Source of the DNA: a virus
IMG/VR virus record: IMGVR_UViG_3300035670_000030
Span: 1 to 64,000 of that record
DNA: 64,000 nt
Strand: one strand, 5' to 3'
Shown: one piece after another, positions 39,309 to 46,903 of the stretch
Numbering within the stretch: the stretch's first letter is position 1
Layout: each line of letters starts with the position of its first letter
Position numbers and translations under genes: made by a program
The notes under the pieces: generated by a model
The model's input: only the letters and a program-made list of their open reading frames with translations
What the model was told of the DNA's origin: nothing
Database searches by the model: none

Positions 39309-40456
39309 GGCCTAAATCCTATTTTTGGTTTTTCAAGAGTTTTGATATTTCCAATAAGTTCTTCATCACTTTTTGCATAATAAATATCAGCTAGAGTCAT
39401 ATTATCTTCCGGTTTGATATCAATGTCAAGTTTTTTAATAAGTTTTGCCGCCTGTTCTTTCGGAAGCCCTTGGAATGAATATTCGGCTTTTAAACGACCT
39501 TTTCTTAGAAGAGCTTCATCAATATCTTGACGATCACAATTGTAAGTAACAATGACATTTAATTTAAGAACATCTCCAAGAATACCATCTGTCATATTAA
39601 GAAGCGTTGAGACTAGAGAGGGTTGATCAGAAAGACTACGCTTGGTTAGAGCTTTTTCAGCGTCTTCAAGGATCATAACACAATCAGTTTTCTTTTTCAA
39701 TAAACTTAAAATTGATGGATTAGTAATCTCGTCAACAAAAGAAGTTGGAAAGAAAATAACATCTTTTTTAAGAACTGATGCTAGATACCTAATATAAGTT
39801 GTTTTGCCAGTTCCAGGAACCCCGTGAAGCATGTAAAGCCCCGAAGAGTTTTCGTGAAGAGATTTAATCATCTTATCACTAACTTTTTTAAATTCTTCTC
39901 CATAGTTTAATTCAAGATCAAAAGTCTCTGGCAAATTAATATTAAATTTAGAAAAATTAAAATTACCATAGTCTTGATTAACCATAAAAATATTTGGACG
40001 TTTATCAATATCCATGAATTCTAAAAATTCACTATCAACACAATTTCTACTAGTTGGATAATAAAATGTTAATCTACATTTATCTTTTTCTTTACTATTT
40101 TCGGAACTTATATGAATAAAATTATCTTTATAAAAAAAGATACTACCTTCTTCATAATCTAGGTTGGGTAAAATAATTTCACCACCAATAATAAATGGTT
40201 CTTCTTCATCTTCCAAATCTTCAAGGGATTTAGAAATTAAAACCTCTTCCCCAGTTTGTACTAACTGTGCATTATTTTTATTTAAATATTCAATGATCTT
40301 ATCTTTAAAAAAGTTTTCACGATATCTTTTATATGATGGAATTTCGCCATCTGATAATGACATTATCAATGACATTGGATTAATAAACTCAGAATGAAAA
40401 AGTCCTACAAGAGTAAGATCGGGCAGTTTAGATTTTGGAATTTTATAAGAGTTCAT
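39305..40456 (-). CDS. AAA-family ATPase, BCS1-like
   Basis: 383 residues. The N-terminal 200 residues are unrecognised. The AAA core has Walker A GVPGTGKTTYIRYLA (212-226), Walker B CVMILEDAEKAL (about 253), sensor 1 LNVIVTYNCDRQDI and an Arg-finger region ALLRKGRLKAEYSF. The S-x-G-R-[IL] style arrangement matches BCS1/AFG3-type AAA proteins. It may act on a protein complex or in virion assembly. Order in the operon: 40646 protein, then ATPase. Confidence 0.8.
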   Translation of the reverse strand: MNSYKIPKSKLPDLTLVGLFHSEFINPMSLIMSLSDGEIPSYKRYRENFFKDKIIEYLNKNNAQLVQTGEEVLISKSLEDLEDEEEPFIIGGEIILPNLDYEEGSIFFYKDNFIHISSENSKEKDKCRLTFYYPTSRNCVDSEFLEFMDIDKRPNIFMVNQDYGNFNFSKFNINLPETFDLELNYGEEFKKVSDKMIKSLHENSSGLYMLHGVPGTGKTTYIRYLASVLKKDVIFFPTSFVDEITNPSILSLLKKKTDCVMILEDAEKALTKRSLSDQPSLVSTLLNMTDGILGDVLKLNVIVTYNCDRQDIDEALLRKGRLKAEYSFQGLPKEQAAKLIKKLDIDIKPEDNMTLADIYYAKSDEELIGNIKTLEKPKIGFRP

Positions 40457-40457
40457 A

Positions 40458-40646
40458 TTAAAAAGGATCTAAATCAAAAATTTCAGATAAAACTACTTCT
40501 ACGCATGCTTGTTTATGTAAACGAGAATTTAGTGCGATATACAATCGATTATGATATTCATAGTTTTTATCTTTTTTATAAAACTTAACTAAAAGTTCTG
40601 CCATTCGTTTAATTTCTTTTTTGGTTGGTTTTTTGAATTTGCTCAT
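40458..40646 (-). CDS. Small basic protein upstream of the AAA ATPase
   Basis: 62 residues from MSKFKKPTKKEIKRMAELLV (a TTG 13 codons earlier also opens the frame). Helical and basic, with CVEVVLSEIFDLD at the end. It stops 2 nt before the ATPase gene, so it is probably co-expressed. Confidence 0.6.
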   Translation of the reverse strand: MSKFKKPTKKEIKRMAELLVKFYKKDKNYEYHNRLYIALNSRLHKQACVEVVLSEIFDLDPF

Positions 40647-40674
40647 AAGAGAACTTGCTTCACACGCTTTATTT

Positions 40675-40702
40675 ATTATACCCAAATTTATTAATTAATC
40701 AA
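40675..40702 (-). promoter_or_regulatory. Sigma-70-like promoter
   Basis: TTGATT (40702-40697), 16 nt, TATAAT (40680-40675). The ATG lies 28 nt downstream, so this mRNA would have a leader. Confidence 0.5.
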
Positions 40703-40710
40703 GAAGAAAG

Positions 40711-40792
40711 TGCTGATGATAGGAGTCGAACCTACACTTCCGAAGAAAACAGATCCTAAGTCTGTCGCGGCTGCCAATTACGCCACATCAGC
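40711..40792 (-). tRNA. tRNA-Leu(TAG)
   Basis: Class II tRNA. Acceptor GCTGATG with CATCAGC; anticodon arm ACAGA-CTTAGGA-TCTGT (anticodon TAG, reads CUA); variable arm TTC with GGAA; T-loop TTCGACT; discriminator A. Confidence 0.93.
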
Positions 40793-40795
40793 ATT

Positions 40796-40868
40796 TGGAG
40801 GTGACAGGGCTCGAACCTGCTACCTTGACCTTGCAAAGGTCCTGCTCTACCAGATGAGCTACACCCCC
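40796..40868 (-). tRNA. tRNA-Ala(TGC)
   Basis: Acceptor GGGGGTG with CACCTCC; anticodon loop TTTGCAA (anticodon TGC); T arm GCAGG-TTCGAGC-CCTGT; discriminator A. The first anticodon-stem pair is G-A. Confidence 0.93.
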
Positions 40869-40874
40869 GTAAAA

Positions 40875-40946
40875 TGCGCGATGAGAGGATTGAACTCCCG
40901 ACCTTGTCCGTGTAAAGGACCTGCTCTACCGCTAAGCTAATCGCGC
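40875..40946 (-). tRNA. tRNA-Val(TAC)
   Basis: Acceptor GCGCGAT with ATCGCGC; anticodon loop TTTACAC (anticodon TAC); T arm GGGAG-TTCAATC-CTCTC; discriminator A. Confidence 0.93.
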
Positions 40947-40962
40947 TATAATTTTCAAAAAA

Positions 40963-41232
40963 CTATTTATGATTAAATTTAAACCATGCATAAACAAGTA
41001 TTATACACATTATAAACCCAACTGAATAATTGGCAAACCACCAAATTCCAAACTGAGTTAAAAACATATAAACCATTCCTGATATGTAACCACAAATTGA
41101 CATCAGTATCAAGCCTAAAGATACATCTTTAGATGAACGATTTTTAAAAATTTTTAAAATTTGAGGTATATAACAAAACATAAAACTAATTGTCATTATG
41201 ATACCGAATATTTGTGCCAAATTTTCTTTCAT
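40963..41232 (-). CDS. SemiSWEET / PQ-loop small transporter-like protein
   Basis: 89 residues with three membrane segments. MFCYIPQILKIFKNRSSKDVSL is split around the P-Q motif and S-x-[KR] element of SemiSWEET proteins (about 17-38). Three helices and roughly 90 residues match bacterial SemiSWEETs, which dimerise to move small sugars. A phage copy is unusual. It is co-transcribed with a zinc-protein gene (overlap of 4 nt). Confidence 0.78.
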   Translation of the reverse strand: MKENLAQIFGIIMTISFMFCYIPQILKIFKNRSSKDVSLGLILMSICGYISGMVYMFLTQFGIWWFANYSVGFIMCIILVYAWFKFNHK

Positions 41233-41651
41233 TTGTATATTCTGGGTAATTTGAATTTCTTTTCAAACCATTTTATTAATTTTTTTCTCTCGCTTTTTAA
41301 ATAGGCGAAACGATATTGACCAAAAAATTTTCTCATCCCCCATGCGTCCCATTCTCGTTTTGCCCAATGCTCGACCCAATTTTCGGCTTTAAAAGATTTA
41401 ATAGCAGAATAATCATGCTCCTTATGGAATTTTTTCCATATCCCTTTTCTAGCACAATAAATATGCCCTAATTCATGAAATACAGCTTCTGCCATAGCTT
41501 TTCTTGGTAATTTTTTATCTATATAAATTATTTCATTTTCAGTATCCGCTTCTCCATCTAATTCTTTATTAAAACGAGTACGAAATACAACTTTGACTTC
41601 ATATTGAAGACAAATTTGCCTTAAAAATCGTATAGTTTTTTCTCTGTTCAT
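41229..41651 (-). CDS. Predicted zinc metalloprotein, ImmA/SprT-like
   Basis: 140 residues. AEAVFHELGHIYCARKGIWK (about 53-72) is H-E-x-x-H. WVEHWAKREWDAWGMRKFFG offers an acidic third ligand (E-x-x-A-K-x-E-x-D-A-W). The motif spacing is close to small IrrE/ImmA- or SprT-like peptidases. A protease role is inferred. It overlaps the SemiSWEET-like gene. Confidence 0.65.
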   Translation of the reverse strand: MNREKTIRFLRQICLQYEVKVVFRTRFNKELDGEADTENEIIYIDKKLPRKAMAEAVFHELGHIYCARKGIWKKFHKEHDYSAIKSFKAENWVEHWAKREWDAWGMRKFFGQYRFAYLKSERKKLIKWFEKKFKLPRIYK

Positions 41652-41692
41652 TTTATTATTTTAATTTTTAAAATTAAAACTATCCATTTTAT

Positions 41693-41699
41693 GTGTAAA
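41693..41699 (+). promoter_or_regulatory. Late promoter box GTGTAAA
   Basis: GTGTAAATAAAATAA leads to the ATG at 41708 (8 nt after the box). Confidence 0.55.
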
Positions 41700-41707
41700 T
41701 AAAATAA

Positions 41708-42046
41708 ATGAATCCGTCTTTAATTAAAACAGAATATTTGGCTACTGGACAATCCGCACCTTTTACTGGTGAATGGACAAATACAGCTCTTTGTAAAAAT
41801 GGTTTTATTGTGGTTTATGCAAGTGGTTCGAGTGTCGATATTAATCTACAAGCTAAAACACAATTAAATCAAAACCCAATGTTTTTGGAAGGCGGCTCCG
41901 CAGAGGCTGTTACTTTTTATACAGCAACAGGAGTTGGGGCTGGATATGGAGATCCTATTTTCTTTGATTCTCCTATTGCTAATATAAGATTAACCGCAAG
42001 TAATGGTAGCGCCCCAGTATTTGCTTATATAACTTATCAAAATTAA
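41708..42046 (+). CDS. Small virion-type protein
   Basis: 112 residues, beta-rich and Ser/Thr/Gly-rich (GSSVDINLQAKTQLNQNPMF; ANIRLTASNGSAPVFAYITY). The late box and composition suggest a capsid-decoration or fibre protein. No family recognised. Its stop overlaps the end of the convergent 42043 gene. Confidence 0.62.
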   Translation: MNPSLIKTEYLATGQSAPFTGEWTNTALCKNGFIVVYASGSSVDINLQAKTQLNQNPMFLEGGSAEAVTFYTATGVGAGYGDPIFFDSPIANIRLTASNGSAPVFAYITYQN

Positions 42047-42261
42047 TCTTCTGATTCATCCTCTCTAGGAGGTCGAGGTTTAAATCCAGTTTTTCTTTTA
42101 TTAATATAAGCCATATTCGGCTGAAGTTTATACTCCGGATGGTCTGAATGGACTTGTGAATCTTCTACTGTCCACATTCCCATAAATGTCCATTTCATTT
42201 TTTTATCAAGCTTTTTCCAAAGCTCACTACTTTTTAATACTTGCATAGATGGCCAATACAT
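42043..42261 (-). CDS. Hypothetical small protein
   Basis: 72 residues. A short helical N-terminus (MQVLKSSELWKKLDKKMKWT) and a basic, acidic-ended C-terminus (FKPRPPREDESED). No recognised family. Its last 4 nt overlap the convergent virion gene. Confidence 0.55.
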   Translation of the reverse strand: MYWPSMQVLKSSELWKKLDKKMKWTFMGMWTVEDSQVHSDHPEYKLQPNMAYINKRKTGFKPRPPREDESED

Positions 42262-42269
42262 AATGTTTA

Positions 42270-42755
42270 TTATCCTAAAAATTTTTTAAAAAGTCCAGTT
42301 TTTTTATTCTGACTTTCAATAAATAAATTAAAGTAATCAAAAATTCCTTTATTCCAAACTAGTAAATAATCAAAAGCTTCGATAGCTGGCATCATTCCCA
42401 TGCTCATTATTTCTTCATTAATAATTCTTTCATGGTCTTCAAAGTTATCCATAAAATCATATAAATAATTTAGGACTTCTTGTTTTTCTTCAAAAACTGC
42501 TGAATCTACCATTACTTCAGAAAACCATTGTCCATCAATTTTCTTCTTTGAAGATTTGAAAACACTTGTAAAAACAATATATTGATTTGATTCTTTCAAA
42601 TAAACTCCAAATATTATGTAAAATAAATTTTTATTTTTACGTTTATTAAATTTTTTTGAAATATCTGATATTAGACGTTTCGGTACGGCCCCAAACATTA
42701 CATCAAGATGTAAACCTTTTAATTGTTGAGCATTTAAAATTTGTTCTAAATCCAT
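42270..42755 (-). CDS. Hypothetical phage protein
   Basis: 161 residues. MDLEQILNAQQLKGLHLDVM, then FYIIFGVYLKESNQYIVFTS, and an acidic helix (FEEKQEVLNYLYDFMDNFED). A mixed alpha/beta protein without known motifs. It starts 80 nt before the decoration gene on the other strand. Confidence 0.58.
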   Translation of the reverse strand: MDLEQILNAQQLKGLHLDVMFGAVPKRLISDISKKFNKRKNKNLFYIIFGVYLKESNQYIVFTSVFKSSKKKIDGQWFSEVMVDSAVFEEKQEVLNYLYDFMDNFEDHERIINEEIMSMGMMPAIEAFDYLLVWNKGIFDYFNLFIESQNKKTGLFKKFLG

Positions 42756-42820
42756 TATTATAAGCTATTATAATAATGTAAGTATTAAATATATAAAAAA
42801 GTAGATAATTTATTTTTTTA

Positions 42821-42827
42821 GTGTAAT
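42821..42827 (+). promoter_or_regulatory. Late promoter box GTGTAAT
   Basis: GTGTAATATTAATAT, then ATG 42836 (8 nt after the box). Confidence 0.65.
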
Positions 42828-42835
42828 ATTAATAT

Positions 42836-43417
42836 ATGCCAAACTTACTTCCATTTAGGGATTACAGCGAACATGAAGTTCTCAACTTTTTTGCTTGTAC
42901 AGCTATCGTAAATAAAGGAACGCTTGTTAAACCAAAAAGAAGCTGGAAATCTGTTGGCGCAACAGATAAAATGACTGCTGGCCCATTAGATCTAGGCGCA
43001 TCTGCCCCTGGGGCTTTATATCCAAATACGGTTACAAATAATTTTGAATTAGTTGGCCAAGTTGAACCAATTGTTAATTATGACGACGTTCCTACGGCTA
43101 TTGGGGTTTTATTAAAAGATGTTGCTGAATTTAATGAATACGGAGAAAAATACGTATTTAATCCACGCGAAGCTGCTGAAATGGATGTTATTATTAAAGA
43201 TATCCAAGCGGTTCCAATTTTAACTAGAGGAGTTATTCTTGTAAATGAGATAGACACAACGAATCGTGGCGGTGGCGGTGGTAATCCAGATATTGGAGAT
43301 GCCGCTTATGTTGGTGGAAATGGTAGAATTGGTACAGATGGTATTGTTGTTATTGGTAAGTTCCTTAGTCGTTTAGATGAAAATGGTTATGCTTTAGTTA
43401 AGATAAGCATACCATAA
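42836..43417 (+). CDS. Capsid decoration/head-fibre-like protein
   Basis: 193 residues. FRDYSEHEVLNFFACTAIVN and KGTLVKPKRSW, then AAEMDVIIKDIQAVPILTRG and a Gly-rich loop (NRGGGGGNPDIGDAAYVGGN). The R-D-Y-x-E-H-[ED]-V-[LI]-N opening occurs in phage head or minor capsid proteins. With the late box, a capsid-surface protein is likely. Confidence 0.68.
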   Translation: MPNLLPFRDYSEHEVLNFFACTAIVNKGTLVKPKRSWKSVGATDKMTAGPLDLGASAPGALYPNTVTNNFELVGQVEPIVNYDDVPTAIGVLLKDVAEFNEYGEKYVFNPREAAEMDVIIKDIQAVPILTRGVILVNEIDTTNRGGGGGNPDIGDAAYVGGNGRIGTDGIVVIGKFLSRLDENGYALVKISIP

Positions 43418-43430
43418 TAATCAATTATTA

Positions 43431-43706
43431 TTAGTAATTTATAGAATTTTCTAAATATAGTTTATCCCATAGAATTTGATATTTATTTATAAATACATAT
43501 GGATCTTCCATATTTTCAATGTTATCTATATATTCTAATTTAAAATCAATATTATAAATATCAAAATTATTCATTAAACGTAAGTATAATAATATTTTAA
43601 CTAGTTTTATATCATTTGTTTCAAATATAAAATATTTATATTGTGAGAAATAAAAATTATTATTAACAAATTTTGTATTAAATAAATGATTAGTTAATTT
43701 TATCAT
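43431..43706 (-). CDS. Hypothetical AT-rich small protein
   Basis: 91 residues, Asn/Tyr/Phe/Ile-rich (FNTKFVNNNFYFSQYKYF; EYIDNIENMEDPYVFINK). Very AT-rich, as in the glycan genes of the 18-22 kb cassette. It is the only candidate in the gap before the glycosyltransferase. No family recognised. Confidence 0.45.
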   Translation of the reverse strand: MIKLTNHLFNTKFVNNNFYFSQYKYFIFETNDIKLVKILLYLRLMNNFDIYNIDFKLEYIDNIENMEDPYVFINKYQILWDKLYLENSINY

Positions 43707-43752
43707 ACTAAAGTTATTATAATTTATAATTCTAAATAACTATAATATAAAT

Positions 43753-44553
43753 ATGAAAATCATATTTAGTAATTTGTGCATGTCAAGATTCAAAAGTAAT
43801 ATTACCGAAAGAAGACTAAAAAACAATATTGAAATGGCAAAACTTTCGAATTTTTTAATTCAAAATCACGGATTTGAAACTTATTTTTATGGTGATCAAG
43901 ATTCTTTAAATTATTTTAAAGATGTAAATTATAATAAATTTTATGAACTCGAAGATCCTAGAATAGGAGAGATACCAGAACAAATATGGAGTATTGGTAA
44001 ATTATTTGCTATGCTCCAAATTAACGAACCATTTATTCATATTGATTCAGATATTTTTTTATTTAAAAAATTTAATGAAGATTTTTTGAAAAAAAATATT
44101 ATATTCTACCATAACGAATTTCATATGGATAAAGAGACAAAAAAATATCAAGATTTTTTTGAAATACGTCCTCAGAATACTAAATCTTTCAGATGTCGTT
44201 CTTATAATTGTGCTTTATTTGGTGGTCAAAATTTTAAGTTAATACATAATATTTGTAATGAAATTATTGATTTTATTATCGATAATAAACAAAAAATAGA
44301 ACAAAATTTAAATAAAAAAGAAAGTTTAAATTTCGAATCTTTTTGGCCAGCAGTCTTAATAGAACAAGTTTGGATATTTCAATTATTAAAATATTATAAA
44401 GAAGAATTTACTCCATATTTACATCGTACTGAAAATTTATATATTATTGGTAAAGAAGCATACGTTAAAAATATATGCCATTTACAAGGAGCTAAGTACA
44501 ATCCAATAGTGTATAAAAATATTTTATCTATGAATAAATTTTTTGGTATTTAG
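43753..44553 (+). CDS. Glycosyltransferase-like protein
   Basis: 266 residues. EPFIHIDSDIFLFKKFN (about 92-108) is the D-x-D metal site of a GT-A glycosyltransferase, and SYNCALFGGQNFKLIHNICN and FESFWPAVLIEQVWIFQLL follow. The length matches small phage or bacterial family enzymes that act on nucleotide sugars. It directly precedes a late box. Role may be virion or host-surface glycan modification. Confidence 0.65.
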   Translation: MKIIFSNLCMSRFKSNITERRLKNNIEMAKLSNFLIQNHGFETYFYGDQDSLNYFKDVNYNKFYELEDPRIGEIPEQIWSIGKLFAMLQINEPFIHIDSDIFLFKKFNEDFLKKNIIFYHNEFHMDKETKKYQDFFEIRPQNTKSFRCRSYNCALFGGQNFKLIHNICNEIIDFIIDNKQKIEQNLNKKESLNFESFWPAVLIEQVWIFQLLKYYKEEFTPYLHRTENLYIIGKEAYVKNICHLQGAKYNPIVYKNILSMNKFFGI

Positions 44554-44559
44554 TGTAAT
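44553..44559 (+). promoter_or_regulatory. Late promoter box GTGTAAT
   Basis: GTGTAATAATATGT, then GTG start at 44567 (7 nt after the box). It overlaps the stop of the glycosyltransferase. Confidence 0.58.
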
Positions 44560-44566
44560 AATATGT

Positions 44567-45475
44567 GTGATTAAAAAATATTTACTACCTGGAGATCAAA
44601 TTATTGAGACTGGGGATATTGTAACTTTATCAGATATTATAGATTGGGGAGTAATTGATATTGATGTTCCAAAATTATGGAATAAAAATAAAGGTGAAAA
44701 TATCTCTGTTATGGTATGTGATACCGGAATAATTGACCATGAAGATTTAAAAGATAATATAGATTTTGATAAAGCTAAAAGTTTTATAAAAAATGAAGAT
44801 TATATAGATCATCAAGGTCATGGCACTTCTGTAGCAGGAGTCATAGCAGCAAAAGATTCGGGTTTTGGAGTTATTGGTGTAGCCCCACATTCAAAAATAA
44901 TTCCAGTCAAAACATTATCAAATAAAGGTTTTGCTTACAATAATAGTCTAGAATCTTCTTTAAGATATGCTTTAGAAATCAAACCAGATATTGTTAATAT
45001 GTCTTTAGGTGGCAAGTCTCCTCAGGGACCAGTTTTTCATGATTTAATTAAGGAATTATATAAAATTAACATTCCTGTAATTTGTGCTATGGGAAATTAT
45101 GGAGAGAACTATTCTTGTTTTCCAGCAGATTATCCTGAAACCATTGGGGTAACTTCTTATAAAAAAGATCGCAATATATCTAATTTTTCTTCTAGAAGTG
45201 TTGATGCTGATTTTGCGCTTCCTGGGGAAAATATTTTAACAACAACTTTAAATAATCAATATTCAATTGTAAATGGCACGAGTTTTGCAGCGCCATTTTT
45301 ATCTGGTTTGGTGGCAATTATTCTTTCAGAGGCAAAGAAGAAAAATATTAATTATACGATAGATCAATTAAAAAATATCTTAATACAAAGCTGTGAAGAT
45401 TATGGTCCAGCTGGAAAAGATAATTTATTTGGTTATGGTATACTTAATATAAGTAAATTAGATGCTTTAATTTAA
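44567..45475 (+). CDS. Subtilisin-like serine protease
   Basis: 302 residues from GTG 44567; the late box spacing fits this start. Full S8 triad: VMVCDTGIIDHEDL (Asp52), HQGHGTSVAGVIAA (His85), VNGTSFAAPFLSGL (Ser239), with oxyanion Asn in CAMGNYGE. No signal peptide or long propeptide, so it resembles intracellular or virion-carried subtilases. It is the fourth protease among late genes in this window. Confidence 0.9.
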   Translation: MIKKYLLPGDQIIETGDIVTLSDIIDWGVIDIDVPKLWNKNKGENISVMVCDTGIIDHEDLKDNIDFDKAKSFIKNEDYIDHQGHGTSVAGVIAAKDSGFGVIGVAPHSKIIPVKTLSNKGFAYNNSLESSLRYALEIKPDIVNMSLGGKSPQGPVFHDLIKELYKINIPVICAMGNYGENYSCFPADYPETIGVTSYKKDRNISNFSSRSVDADFALPGENILTTTLNNQYSIVNGTSFAAPFLSGLVAIILSEAKKKNINYTIDQLKNILIQSCEDYGPAGKDNLFGYGILNISKLDALI

Positions 45476-45494
45476 AAAATTAAACCTTATTTAA

Positions 45495-46118
45495 TTAATA
45501 ACCGAATGCTTTTAGAGTATATTTAAAAGGTCTATTTTCTATAGACTTAACCGCATGTGCCATTTGTTTAGCAACATCTTGAATTTCTTTTTGCGCATTA
45601 TCATTATCACGCAACTTTAAAAAGTTTGCAAAACTACGCATATTAAACATAACATCTGCCTCAATTTGAGTATTATAAGTTCTAAAAAATCTTGCTGATT
45701 CTTTTGCGCGCTTTCTATCTATTCCATAGGAATTAGTAAGACTTTCAACACATTCATGATATAATTTTAATCCTTGAGATGTATAATCCTCTAATTTATC
45801 AATCCATTCAATAGGCCAATCATAAGGAATGTAATATTTATCTTCTTTTAATTCTTTGTAACGCGCCGATTCCGCGTTAATACTTGAGATGCGGTGTTTA
45901 AGTAAATGAATATGTGTTGCAATATCAGTGTTAACTAAAAAATGAACAACACCTTTTTCAAATGGCGTCTCATGACCATTTGACCATAACATATTAATTA
46001 AGTTTTCAATTCGGTTACGTTTTTCTTCACTTAAGTCTCTAGATGTCGAAGTCCATGCTGAACAAGCAATTATTTCATCTGACCCATAGTATCCAAGTAA
46101 TGTTACAGTATTATTCAT
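45495..46118 (-). CDS. thyX: Flavin-dependent thymidylate synthase
   Basis: 207 residues. LLKHRISSINAESARYKELK (about 73-92) matches the ThyX motif R-H-R-x(2)-S-x-N-x(2)-S-x-R, with Lys in place of the first Arg. NGHETPFEKGVVHFLV and YIPYDWPIEWID also match. It makes dTMP from dUMP using methylene-THF and FADH2. With the dCMP deaminase and dNMP kinase it supports dTTP synthesis. An AT-only hairpin at 45478-45496 followed by TTTT may terminate the transcript. Confidence 0.93.
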   Translation of the reverse strand: MNNTVTLLGYYGSDEIIACSAWTSTSRDLSEEKRNRIENLINMLWSNGHETPFEKGVVHFLVNTDIATHIHLLKHRISSINAESARYKELKEDKYYIPYDWPIEWIDKLEDYTSQGLKLYHECVESLTNSYGIDRKRAKESARFFRTYNTQIEADVMFNMRSFANFLKLRDNDNAQKEIQDVAKQMAHAVKSIENRPFKYTLKAFGY

Positions 46119-46170
46119 AATAATAATTATTATAACTTAATATTATGACTATTTTAATTTATAATCAATA

Positions 46171-46734
46171 TTAATATTGTTTTTCTTCGTATGTGTAATC
46201 GTAATATTCAATATCGTCTTTATATATATCTGTAACTATTTCTCTTGCCTCTTGATCGTAGAAACTACTATAATGTGCTCGTGGAAGCCATGCTCCAAAT
46301 CGAGGTAATATTATCGATTCAACACCAATTATTTTACAAACAAGACTGAAATCAGTTTGTAAGTTTTCATATCTTCCAATAAAATCTACGCTTCTATCTA
46401 TCCACCATTTAATTGGTCTGAAATGTATTCTAAAAGAATCTCTTAAAATATTTTTAACAAATTTTTTAAAATCTTTTGGTATTGTTCTTCCGTATTCTAT
46501 ATCTTTTCCGTTTCCAAGTCCGTTTATTAAATATTGATGAGCGCTAACAATTCTATCGTACGGATTTCTTACAAAAGTAAACGTAAAATAATTTTTGTGA
46601 TCAATATGTTCGAACTCAGCAGCCCTGCTATGTTTAATAATATTTTTATGATCAAAATGGTGTTTAAGTGCAAATTGTATTGATCGCCCTCCTGTTTTGG
46701 GAATATGAATGAATAATGGAGTTTTTTTACACAT
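46171..46734 (-). CDS. Sulfotransferase family protein
   Basis: 187 residues from ATG 46734 (a TTG two codons earlier is possible). PLFIHIPKTGGRSIQFALKH (residues 5-24) is the PAPS P-loop type, and FTFTFVRNPYDRIVSAHQYL (about 52-71) the 3'-phosphate element. The C-terminal DFIGRYENLQTDF is also typical. Close to the 19012 protein in plan. It lies in a group with a WcbI-like gene, so the acceptor may be a glycan. Confidence 0.88.
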   Translation of the reverse strand: MCKKTPLFIHIPKTGGRSIQFALKHHFDHKNIIKHSRAAEFEHIDHKNYFTFTFVRNPYDRIVSAHQYLINGLGNGKDIEYGRTIPKDFKKFVKNILRDSFRIHFRPIKWWIDRSVDFIGRYENLQTDFSLVCKIIGVESIILPRFGAWLPRAHYSSFYDQEAREIVTDIYKDDIEYYDYTYEEKQY

Positions 46735-46741
46735 AAACAAA

Positions 46742-46903
46742 TTATTTATCTAATTCAGTAGTTTTATAATTATGATATCTTGACTTTTCTCCATACTTAG
46801 CCTCAAATTCTTCTGGATGAAAAGTTTCGATCTCGCTTTTGATACAGTCTTCAATATATTGATCAAATTCTTCTTGTGTCATGTTATATGTTTCTGGTCT
46901 CAT
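46742..46903 (-). CDS. Small acidic protein
   Basis: 53 residues: MRPETYNMTQEEFDQYIEDC, then IKSEIETFHPEEFEAKYGEK. It fills the gap between the WcbI-like gene (20-nt overlap) and the sulfotransferase (7 nt). Acidic and helical. It is probably translated, but its function is unknown. Confidence 0.6.
   Translation of the reverse strand: MRPETYNMTQEEFDQYIEDCIKSEIETFHPEEFEAKYGEKSRYHNYKTTELDK

Noticed and set aside
45478-45500. AT-only hairpin as a firm terminator after thyX
   Set aside because: It has seven A-T pairs only; such hairpins are expected by chance in this AT-rich sequence. It is mentioned with thyX but not listed as a feature.
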